DNA of 64,000 bases from JASHPR01 sp963808705 (lineage in GTDB: Bacteria; Actinomycetota; Actinomycetes; Streptosporangiales; Streptosporangiaceae): positions 1 to 64,000 of the forward strand of contig CAWEHB010000002.1 of the NCBI GenBank assembly GCA_963808705.1. The letters are read 5' to 3'. Shown in pieces: positions 37,286-44,415 of the stretch. How positions within the stretch are numbered: the stretch's first letter is position 1; every line of letters starts with the position of its first letter. The translations under genes were made by a program, and so were the position numbers. The notes below the pieces were generated by a model that was not told the origin of the DNA, did not search any database, and saw nothing but the letters and a program-made list of their open reading frames with translations.

Positions 37286-37332
37286 GCCCGCCCCGCCCTT
37301 GCGCCCGCCCCGCCCTTGCGCCCGCCCCGCCC
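37286..37332. repeat. 17-bp GC-rich tandem repeat
   Basis: GCCCGCCCCGCCCTTGC at 37286-37302 and 37303-37319, then a partial third copy to 37332. It lies in the 288-bp gap between the divergent cyclophilin and DUF5324-like genes. A TTGACA hexamer (37438-37443) in the same gap could be the -35 box for the latter. Confidence 0.8.
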
Positions 37333-37494
37333 TCCCGTTCCAGAACCGCCCCCGGCTTCCCCTCCCGCTCCTCCGGAACCGGGGCGGGGAAGCGGTTTCC
37401 AGCCGTCCGGGCCCGGTGGTGATCTGGGCGATAAAGGTTGACAAGCCGGCCCAGCGGGAAGTGTGACATGCATGACGGCTCACGGGAGGTACAA

Positions 37495-38073
37495 ATGTCC
37501 CTTATGACCAAGAATGATGCTCCTATCCCCTGGACTGAACAGGCGAAGCTGCGCGCGCTCGAGACGTACGCGCAGGTGGTGCCGGTCGCCAGGAGCGCCG
37601 GCCTGACGGCCAGGCAGGGCGCTGACGTCATCGTGGCCTGGGCCACGCCCCGCGTACACGGCGCGCGCGCGTGGGCGGCACCGCGCGTGCACGGCGCGCG
37701 CGTGTGGGCGGCACCGCGCGTGGAACAGGCCGGCTACACGGTCCGTGACCAGTACGCGCCGGCGGTCTCGGCCGCGCTGATCGAAGCGGCGCGCCGGCTG
37801 GACGACTCCCCGCCCAGGCGGCGGCGCTGGCCGTGGGTGCTGGCCGGAGTCGGGATGCTCGCCGCCGCGGGCAGCGCGGCCGCCGCGATCCTGCTGAAGC
37901 GCCGACCAGAGATCGAGACCTTCGAGCCCGAGGATCAGAAGGACGCCGACAGCGCCGGGCCGGGTATGGACGAGGTCTCCGCGCAGGCACCGGGCGAGCC
38001 GGCCCACGGCCAGGACAACGGCGGTGTCGACGAGGAGGCGTCCGCGGCCAACGGGCGCATGCGCACGCCCTGA
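37495..38073 (+). CDS. DUF5324-like membrane protein with 11-residue repeats
   Basis: A 192-aa protein. An N-terminal helical part contains near-identical 11-residue units (RVHGARAWAAP, RVHGARVWAAP, then RVEQAGYTVRD), followed by AVSAALIEAARRLDD, a basic stretch and one membrane helix (WPWVLAGVGMLAAAGSAAAA), then an acidic tail. Position next to crgA, rhomboid and cyclophilin genes matches DUF5324 proteins of streptomycetes, which are of unknown function. GGGAGG lies 5 nt before ATG 37495. Its stop codon lies in a duplicated 24-bp unit. Confidence 0.75.
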   Translation: MSLMTKNDAPIPWTEQAKLRALETYAQVVPVARSAGLTARQGADVIVAWATPRVHGARAWAAPRVHGARVWAAPRVEQAGYTVRDQYAPAVSAALIEAARRLDDSPPRRRRWPWVLAGVGMLAAAGSAAAAILLKRRPEIETFEPEDQKDADSAGPGMDEVSAQAPGEPAHGQDNGGVDEEASAANGRMRTP

Positions 38074-38110
38074 CCTGACGGACCCCGCACGCCCTGACCT
38101 GACGGACCCG
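38063..38110 (+). repeat. 24-bp tandem duplication containing the stop codon of the preceding gene
   Basis: Copy one (38063-38086) holds the last codons and TGA of the DUF5324-like gene; copy two (38087-38110) repeats it with one mismatch at the final base. Each copy carries two TGA triplets in CCCTGACCTGACGG. Confidence 0.9.
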
Positions 38111-38111
38111 G

Positions 38112-38139
38112 CCGGCCCGCCCCTGACCCGGCGGGCCGG
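38112..38139. terminator. 10-bp hairpin terminator
   Basis: Perfect arms CCGGCCCGCC (38112-38121) and GGCGGGCCGG (38130-38139) with an 8-nt loop, directly downstream of the DUF5324-like gene. GC-only terminators without U-tracts are usual in actinobacteria. Confidence 0.65.
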
Positions 38140-38177
38140 TTCAGCTGTCGCTGCGGGCCGCCGCGCCGGCTGCGGGC

Positions 38178-38193
38178 CATGACATGTGTCATG
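38178..38193. promoter_or_regulatory. 16-bp operator-like palindrome before the ABC-2 exporter operon
   Basis: CATGACA-TG-TGTCATG, arms of 7 bp around a 2-bp centre, 58 bp before the ATPase start. Its form suits a TetR-, MarR- or GntR-like regulator; no such gene is adjacent. Confidence 0.5.
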
Positions 38194-38251
38194 CCGGGTT
38201 CGTGATCCGCGGCACATGGCCCGGCCCCGATGCACACCTAGCGTGGCTGTC

Positions 38252-39235
38252 ATGAAGACAGCAAGCCCTGGCACCAGTCCCGCGGTCGTGTTCCGCGACG
38301 TGGCAAAGGTCTACAACGGCCGGGTCACCGCGCTCGATCACGTCAGCTTCGAGATCGCCCGCGGCGCGACGGTCGCGCTGCTCGGGCCGAACGGGGCCGG
38401 CAAGTCAACCGCCATCGACATGATGCTCGGCCTGCGCACGCCGACCTCGGGCCAGGTCCGGGTGCTCGGCATGACCCCGGCGGACGCGGTCGCGGCCGGG
38501 AAGATCGGCGGGATGGTGCAGACCGGCGGCCTGCCCGAGGGCGCGAAGGTCTCCGAGCTGATCGGCCTGTTCCGCCAGCTCTACCGGGACCGGCGCAGCG
38601 AGGCCGAGCTGCTCCGGCTGGCCGGGCTCACCGAGCTCGCCGACCGGCGGGTGGACCAGCTGTCCGGCGGCCAGGCTCAGCGGGTGCGCTTCGCCCTCGC
38701 CCTGGCCGGCCGTCCCGAGCTGCTCTTCCTGGACGAGCCCACGGCCGCCCTCGACGTGGAGGCGCGGCGCGAGTTCTGGGCGTCGGTGCAGGCCATAGCC
38801 GCGCAGGGCACCACGGTGCTGTTCGCCACCCACTACCTGGACGAGGCCGACGCGAACGCGAGCCGGGTCATCGTGGTCAGCCACGGCCGGGTGCTGGCCG
38901 ACGGCACCCCGGCCGGGATCAAGGCCTACACCTCGGTCCGGACCATCCGCTTCCGCACGCCGGAACCCGACACCTCGGTGCTGCTCGGGCTGCCCGGCGT
39001 CAGCGGCGTCCTGGCCGACGGCGACGCCGTGACCGTCCGGTCCGGTGACGCCGACGCCACTCTGCCCGCCCTGTACGCGCTCGGCCGGCCGGTCCGCGGC
39101 CTGGACGTGGGCGGCGGCGGGCTGGAGGAAGCCCTGCTGGCCCTCACCCGGGACGACTCGTCCCACCCTCCCGCTGACCCTTCCCACCCTCCCCTGAACC
39201 CTTCCCACCCTCCCCTGATGACAAAGGCGGGCTGA
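38252..39235 (+). CDS. ABC-2 type exporter ATPase
   Basis: A 327-aa ABC ATPase: Walker A LGPNGAGKSTAID, Q-loop GGMVQTGGLP, signature LSGGQAQRVRFALAL, Walker B LLFLDEPTAALD, H-loop FATHYLDEAD. The C-terminal part resembles drug/nodulation (DrrA/CcmA-type) exporters. The last residues contain SHPP repeats (ADPSHPPLNPSHPPL) encoded by 21-bp direct repeats. It has a leaderless-looking start and is followed 3 bp later by the permease gene. The two-component genes downstream suggest a stress- or drug-responsive exporter, as in DesKR-linked systems. Confidence 0.92.
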   Translation: MKTASPGTSPAVVFRDVAKVYNGRVTALDHVSFEIARGATVALLGPNGAGKSTAIDMMLGLRTPTSGQVRVLGMTPADAVAAGKIGGMVQTGGLPEGAKVSELIGLFRQLYRDRRSEAELLRLAGLTELADRRVDQLSGGQAQRVRFALALAGRPELLFLDEPTAALDVEARREFWASVQAIAAQGTTVLFATHYLDEADANASRVIVVSHGRVLADGTPAGIKAYTSVRTIRFRTPEPDTSVLLGLPGVSGVLADGDAVTVRSGDADATLPALYALGRPVRGLDVGGGGLEEALLALTRDDSSHPPADPSHPPLNPSHPPLMTKAG

Positions 39236-39238
39236 ATC

Positions 39239-39964
39239 ATGATCGCGTTTTTGCGCTTCGAGATCGTGCGGACGTTGCGTAACGTCCGGTTTCTCGTGAT
39301 GCTCATCGCGTTCCCGGTACTGCTGTACCTGATCTACGCCAGGCAGCACGGCCTCTCGCAGGGCCTGACGGTCGCGACGCTGCTGCTGGTCTCCATGGCC
39401 GTGTACTCGGGCATGGGCTCGGCGATGTTCGCGAGCGGCCCGCAGCTGGCCCGGGAACGGCGCAGCGGCTGGATGCGCCAGCTGCGGATCTCGCCGATCA
39501 GCACCCGCGGCTGGTTCGCCGCGAAGCTGGCGCAGGCCATCCTGATGATCATTCCCGGGCTGGCGGTGCTCATCGCCCTGGCCCTGACCTACGGGCACGT
39601 GCACCTCGCCGCGGGCCGGCTGGGCCTGCTGGTGGCCGTGCTGGTGCTCGGCGCCATCCCGTTCTGCGCGCTCGGCCTGGTCATCGGCCTGATGTTCGAC
39701 AGCCAGACCGCGCAGGTGGCGCAGATGATCACGCTCCTGGTGCTGGCGTTCCTCGGCGGGATCTTCATCTCGTGGAACAACCTGCCGCACGCCATGCAGC
39801 TGATCGGGAAGATGCTGCCCAGCTACCACCTCGCCCAGCTCGGCTGGAACGCGGCGGCCGGCCGCGGGCTGGGCATGGCGAACATCGCCGTGCTCGCCGC
39901 CTGGACCGCCGGGCTGGCCGCGGTGGCGCTCTGGCGCTGGCGCAGCGAGAGCACCGTTGGCTGA
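39239..39964 (+). CDS. ABC-2 type exporter permease
   Basis: A 241-aa permease with six membrane helices: FEIVRTLRNVRFLVMLIAFP at the start, LLLVSMAVYSGMGSAMFASG, the coupling motif ARERRSGWMRQLRISPIST, and LAFLGGIFISWNNLP near the end. It partners the ATPase gene 3 bp upstream. The substrate is unknown; the family exports drugs, lipids or peptides. The 50-bp gap to the histidine kinase gene suggests all four genes are co-transcribed. Confidence 0.9.
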   Translation: MIAFLRFEIVRTLRNVRFLVMLIAFPVLLYLIYARQHGLSQGLTVATLLLVSMAVYSGMGSAMFASGPQLARERRSGWMRQLRISPISTRGWFAAKLAQAILMIIPGLAVLIALALTYGHVHLAAGRLGLLVAVLVLGAIPFCALGLVIGLMFDSQTAQVAQMITLLVLAFLGGIFISWNNLPHAMQLIGKMLPSYHLAQLGWNAAAGRGLGMANIAVLAAWTAGLAAVALWRWRSESTVG

Positions 39965-40014
39965 CCCGGCCACTGAAGGCACATCCCACCCGGTCCGGCT
40001 ACGGAAGGCATGAT

Positions 40015-41250
40015 GTGCGTATGCGCAGCACCGACGAGCTGCCCCCCGATGGCCCGGCCCGCAGGGCCGGGCCGGGTGAGGCACCGTCTGCGCAGGTGCT
40101 GCGCGCCGATGGGGTAGACGACCAGGTCGACCGCTGGTCGTCGCCCCGCCGCCTGGTGATCTGCGTCATCGTCGCGTTCGTCCTGGTGGCTCCGTTCTTC
40201 TCCAAGCCGAGGCCGACCCCGGCACAGGTCCTGTTCCTCGCTCCGGCCACGGTCATCCTCATCGTGGTGTTCATCCGGGTCGTCATGGCTGTCGGGCCGC
40301 CGCCGCGTGGCCGCGCGGCCACGGCGTGGCTGGTCATCATCGTCGGGCTCGGCCTTTCCATCCTGATTGTGGGCGGCCTGAACTGGGTCGGCGCGATCTA
40401 CATCGCCAGCGCCGGCGCCGGGCGCCTGACCCAGTCCCCCCGGGCCGCCGTGTCCGGAGCCGCCTGCTGCGCCGCGGGCGGGCTGGGCGTCGGCCTCTAC
40501 CACGGCATCACCTACGGCAGCAGCCTGGAACTCACCCTGGGGCCGGTGCTGGCCGCGTTCTTCGCGTACGCGGCCGCGCGCAGGGGCGAGCTCGTCGGCA
40601 AACTCCGCGAGACCCGGGCCGAGCTGGCCCGGATGGCGGTCGCCGACGAGCGGCTGCGGATCGCGCGGGACCTGCACGACCTGCTCGGCCACAGCCTCTC
40701 GCTGATTACCCTGAAGGCCGAGCTGGCCGGGCGGGTGATCGGCACCGACCCGGATCGCGCAGCCATCCAGATCGCCGACCTGGAGACCGTGGCGCGCCGG
40801 TCGCTCGGCGAGGTCCGCGCGGCGGTGACCAGCTACCGCCAGCCCACCCTGGCCGCCGAACTGGCCGAGGCACGCCAGATGCTCGCCGCCGCCGGGATGG
40901 AGTGCGCGGTGCACGCGCCCGCGTCCATCGACCTGGCCCCGGAAGCGGAGGCGCTGCTCGCCTGGACGGTGCGGGAAGGGGCCACGAACGTGGTCCGGCA
41001 CTCGGGCGCGCGCGCCGTGACGATCACGATCACGGCCGCGCCCGGCGAGGTGGCCGCCGAGGTGGCCGACGACGGGGTCGGCCCGGGGTGGGGCCCGGGT
41101 CCCGATTCCGGCCCGCCCGGCCCCGGCGAGCACGGGTCCGGCCTCACCGGGCTGACCGAGCGGGCCCGCCAGGCCGGGGCGCAGATCAGCGCGGGCGAAG
41201 GCCGCGAGGGCAAGGGTTTCCGCCTGCTGGTCCGGGTTCCGGCGGGCTGA
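40015..41250 (+). CDS. DesK/NarX-type sensor histidine kinase
   Basis: A 411-aa membrane kinase of the HisKA_3 class. The N-terminal half has about five membrane helices (LVICVIVAFVLVAPFF to ELTLGPVLAAFFAYAAA) with no extracytoplasmic sensor domain, so it probably senses the membrane itself, as DesK does. The phosphoacceptor is in RIARDLHDLLGHSLSLI, and the ATPase domain has REGATNVVRHSGA and DDGVG-G...HGSGLTGLTERA. GTG 40015 has GGAAGG 6 nt upstream; ATG 40021 is an alternative. Its likely partner is the LuxR-type regulator at 41769, with a small secreted protein gene between them. Confidence 0.9.
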   Translation: MRMRSTDELPPDGPARRAGPGEAPSAQVLRADGVDDQVDRWSSPRRLVICVIVAFVLVAPFFSKPRPTPAQVLFLAPATVILIVVFIRVVMAVGPPPRGRAATAWLVIIVGLGLSILIVGGLNWVGAIYIASAGAGRLTQSPRAAVSGAACCAAGGLGVGLYHGITYGSSLELTLGPVLAAFFAYAAARRGELVGKLRETRAELARMAVADERLRIARDLHDLLGHSLSLITLKAELAGRVIGTDPDRAAIQIADLETVARRSLGEVRAAVTSYRQPTLAAELAEARQMLAAAGMECAVHAPASIDLAPEAEALLAWTVREGATNVVRHSGARAVTITITAAPGEVAAEVADDGVGPGWGPGPDSGPPGPGEHGSGLTGLTERARQAGAQISAGEGREGKGFRLLVRVPAG

Positions 41251-41383
41251 TTCAGCGCGCCGTGATAGCCGATCCCGAGATCCGGCCCAGATTCGCCTCG
41301 TCTACTGATCGCGGCGGGCCACCCGGCCCGCCCCGCGGCCACCGCATGGGGCTGCGGACGCGAACGGCAGGCAGGAGAACTGC

Positions 41384-41707
41384 ATGAGGATCGTCCGACC
41401 ACTCGTGGGGACGGCGGTCGCGGCCGGCGCCCTGGCCGGCGGCCTGGCCCTGGGGCTGAGCCTGACCGGCGCCAGCGCGGCCACGGCCGCGTCGGCCACC
41501 GCCACCCACACCGCCAAGACGGCGGCGGAGACGTCCGCGGCGCGACCGGCCGGCCCGGCCGCGCCGGCGCGCCTCCGGGCCGCCACCGCGGCGCCGCCGA
41601 CCACCCCGGCCAAGATGAAGGGCAAGTGCACGCACATGTCCGGCGGCACCCAGCCACGGCCGGGCGGCGGTAGCGGCCCGGCCACCAGCCCGGCCACCGG
41701 CAGCTAG
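41384..41707 (+). CDS. Small secreted Ala/Thr-rich protein between kinase and regulator
   Basis: A 107-aa protein with signal peptide (TAVAAGALAGGLALGLSLTG, cleavage ASA-A) and a low-complexity Ala/Thr/Pro mature part. The only distinct element is KMKGKCTHMSGG near residue 80, with one Cys and one His, followed by a Pro/Gly/Ser tail. AGGAG lies 6 nt before the ATG. It sits inside the operon between the DesK-like kinase and its regulator, so it may modulate sensing, but no family is recognised. Confidence 0.65.
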   Translation: MRIVRPLVGTAVAAGALAGGLALGLSLTGASAATAASATATHTAKTAAETSAARPAGPAAPARLRAATAAPPTTPAKMKGKCTHMSGGTQPRPGGGSGPATSPATGS

Positions 41708-41768
41708 CCGCTGGCCAGACGGGCGCGGGCGGGCTCATCCGGAGGGGCCCGCCCGTCATCATGGACAC

Positions 41769-42377
41769 ATGAGCCTGCGCATCATGATCGCTGAAGACCA
41801 GACGATGGTCAGGCAGGCCCTGGTGGCCCTGCTCGAGCTGGAGCCCGACATCCACGTGGTGGCCGAGGCGGCCAGCGGCGACGAGGCCCTGGCGATGGCG
41901 CGCAAGCACCAGCCGGACGTGGCCGTGCTGGACATCGAGATGCCCGGCCCGGGCGGCATCGAGGTGGCGCGCCTGCTCAAGGCCTCGGGCTTCCCCGGGA
42001 AGATCATGATCGTGACGACCTTCGGCCGTCCGGGCTACCTGCGCGCGGCGATGGCGGCGGGTGCCAGCGGCTTCCTGCTGAAGGACGCCCCCGCGGCGGA
42101 ACTCGCCGAGGCCATCCGGCGGGTGGCGGCCGGCGAGCGCGTAGTCGATGCCGCGCTGGCCGCGGCCGCGCTGACCGAGGGCGAGAGCCCGCTGAGCCAG
42201 CGCGAGACCGACGTGCTCGCCGCAGCCGCCGGACACGACAGCATCGCGGACGTCGCCGACCGGCTGCACCTGTCGCCCGGCACCGTGCGCAACCACCTGT
42301 CGGCCGCGATCCAGAAGCTGGGCGCCCGCAACCGCGCCGACGCCGCGCGGATCGCCCAGGAAAAAGGCTGGCTCTGA
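41769..42377 (+). CDS. DesR/NarL-type response regulator
   Basis: A 202-aa regulator with a receiver domain (MSLRIMIAEDQTMVRQALVA; phosphoacceptor Asp in VAVLDIEMPGPGG; Thr/Ser in MIVTTFG; Lys in GFLLKDAPAAE) and a LuxR HTH (PLSQRETDVLAAAAG, SPGTVRNHLSAAIQKLGARN). It would be phosphorylated by the upstream DesK-like kinase and control the ABC exporter operon. Receiver and HTH are full length. Confidence 0.92.
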   Translation: MSLRIMIAEDQTMVRQALVALLELEPDIHVVAEAASGDEALAMARKHQPDVAVLDIEMPGPGGIEVARLLKASGFPGKIMIVTTFGRPGYLRAAMAAGASGFLLKDAPAAELAEAIRRVAAGERVVDAALAAAALTEGESPLSQRETDVLAAAAGHDSIADVADRLHLSPGTVRNHLSAAIQKLGARNRADAARIAQEKGWL

Positions 42378-42411
42378 GCTGTCCCCGGCTCCCGCCCCGC
42401 CCGCTTTTTCG

Positions 42412-42460
42412 TGATCACGTGGGGTTTTGACCATATGCGGGACAAAACCCGACGTGATCA
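42412..42460. terminator. 18-bp near-perfect inverted repeat after the response regulator
   Basis: Left arm TGATCACGTGGGGTTTTG (42412-42429) and right arm CAAAACCCGACGTGATCA (42443-42460) differ at one pairing; spacer 13 nt. It follows the response regulator stop by 35 bp and its right arm touches the possible ligase ATG. It could be a terminator or an operator. Confidence 0.6.
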
Positions 42461-44156
42461 TGGAGCTGACCGCCTGGCAGAATCTTTGCGTGCTGCTGAG
42501 CGAGGTCGTTGCGGCGTCGGCCGCGGTCGCGGCCACGTCCGCGCGCAACGCCAAGATCGAGCAGATCGCGGCGCTGCTCGGCCGCGTGCCGCCCGGCGAG
42601 GTCACCGTGGCGGTGGCGTTCCTGTCCGGTGAGCTGCTGCAGGGCCAGATCGGCGTCGGGTACGCGGCGGTCGGCGAGATGCTCCGGACCCCCGGGGCCG
42701 GTACCGGGCCGGCCACGACAAGGCCGGCGCCGCCGCGATCCAGGGCGACGCCGGGCCGCCGCCTGCCCCGGGCGCGGCCACCCTCACCCTGACCGACGTC
42801 GACGCCGCGTTCGGGGCCATCGGCGCGGTGACCGGGCCGGGCTCTCAGGCCGAGCGGCGCAGGCTGCTCACCGGGCTCTTCGCCCGCGCCACGCAGCGGG
42901 AGCGGGAGTTCCTGGTCCGGCTGCTGGCCGGCGAGCTCGGGCAGGGCGCGCTCGGGGGGGTCATGACCGACGCCGTGGCCCGGGCCGCGGGCGTCCCGGC
43001 GGACGAGGTCCGGCGCGCGCACCAGCTGGGCGGGTCGCTGCCCGAGGTGGCCCGGGCGGCACTGGGCGGTACCCCGCGTTCCGCGGACCGGGCGCTGGCG
43101 GCCCTGCGCGGCTTCACGCTGCGCGTCGGGCGGCCGGTCCGGCCGATGCTGGCGGCTTCCGCGCCGGACATCGCCGCCGCCCTCGGCCGGATCAGCCCGG
43201 CGGCGGCCGAGTGGAAGATCGACGGCATCCGGATCCAGGTGCACCGGTCCGGCCGCCAGGTGGCCGTGTTCACCCGCACGCTGGACGACATCACCGCGCG
43301 GGTACCCGAAATCGCCGAGGCGGCGATGTCCCTTCCCGTGGCCGACGTGGTCCTGGACGGCGAGGCGGTGGCGCTCACCCCGGACGGGAGGCCGCGCCCG
43401 TTCCAGGTCACCGCCGCCCGGACCGCGAGCCAGGCCGATGTCGGCCGGCAGCGGGAGCAGACCCCGCTCACGCCGTTCCTGTTCGACCTGCTGCACCTGG
43501 ACGGCGCCGACCTGATCGACGCGCCGGCCAGCGAGCGGCATCGCCAGCTCTCCCGGATCGCGCCGGCCGCGCTGCTCACCCCCCGCATCGTCACCGCGGA
43601 CCCGGAGGCGGCCGGGGCCTTCCTCGCCGACGCGATCGCCCGCGGCCACGAAGGGGTCGTCCTGAAGTCCCTGGACTCGCCGTACCGGGCCGGCCGCCGC
43701 GGCGGTGAGTGGATCAAGGTGAAACCCCGGCACACACTGGATCTGGTCATCCTCGCGGCCGAGTGGGGGCACGGGCGGCGTCGGGGCGTGCTGTCCAACC
43801 TGCATCTCGGCGCGCGCGACCCGGAAACCGGCGGCCTGGTCATGCTGGGCAAGACCTTCAAGGGCCTGACCGACGAGATGCTCGCCTGGCAGACGGCCAG
43901 GCTGCTCGGGCTGGCCGACCCGGGCCGGAACTGGCCCGAGGGGCAGGACCGCCGCGAGGCGCACGGGGTCGTCCGGGTCCGCCCCGAACTGGTCGTGGAG
44001 ATCGCGTTCGACGGGGTGCAGGCCAGCCGCCGCTATCCGGGCGGCCTGGCCCTCCGCTTCGCCCGCGTGCTGCGGTTCCGGCCCGACAAGAGCCCGGCCG
44101 AGGCTGACACCATCGACGCCGTCCGCGCGATCTGGTCCGCGCAGGCCGCCCCGTAG
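42460..44156 (+). CDS. ATP-dependent DNA ligase, apparent frameshift in the N-terminal domain
   Basis: The main frame (from about 42780 to 44156) encodes the C-terminal part of the N-domain, the nucleotidyltransferase with nucleophile Lys in EWKIDGIRIQVHR, VVLDGEAVAL, EGVVLKSL and EWIKVKP, and the OB domain. The first part of the N-domain (LLSEVVAASAAVAATSARNA to GQIGVGYAAVGEMLRTPG) lies in another frame from 42460 or 42490. Restoring one base near 42710-42715 (GGGCCGGCC) joins them into a typical 500-odd-residue LigB-like enzyme. The downstream part alone still holds the active site. Whether this is mutation or sequencing error is unknown. The stop lies in a tandem-repeated 21-bp unit. Confidence 0.8.
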
Positions 44157-44207
44157 CCCGGGCACGCCGCCCCGTAGCCCGGGCACGCCGCCCCGTAGCC
44201 CGGGCAC
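44145..44207 (+). repeat. Three 21-bp tandem copies containing the ligase stop codon
   Basis: Unit GCCGCCCCGTAGCCCGGGCA plus C occurs at 44145-44165, 44166-44186 and 44187-44207, followed by decayed partial copies to about 44260. The first copy holds the last codons and TAG of the ligase, and because the unit is 21 bp every copy keeps the TAG in the same frame. Confidence 0.92.
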
Positions 44208-44415
44208 GCCGCCCGTATGCTTGCCCCCGGCCCATGCCGCCCCAGTAGGCCTGCCCATGCCGCCCTATTGCAAAGGGCGAAGATCGGTTTCTAAAAGCTG
44301 ATTTCCGGGCTTAGTAAAAATCGGGTCAACGGGCCTTTCCAGGCCAACGGCTATCTGGGTCTTCGAGTAATTTCGGCAAACGGGATCTCCGGCAGCATCG
44401 ACACGGTCGCGGGGC

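Noticed and set aside
40833..44258. 1141-codon minus-strand frame over the two-component and ligase genes
   Set aside because: It spans several well-supported genes on the other strand and has no domain.
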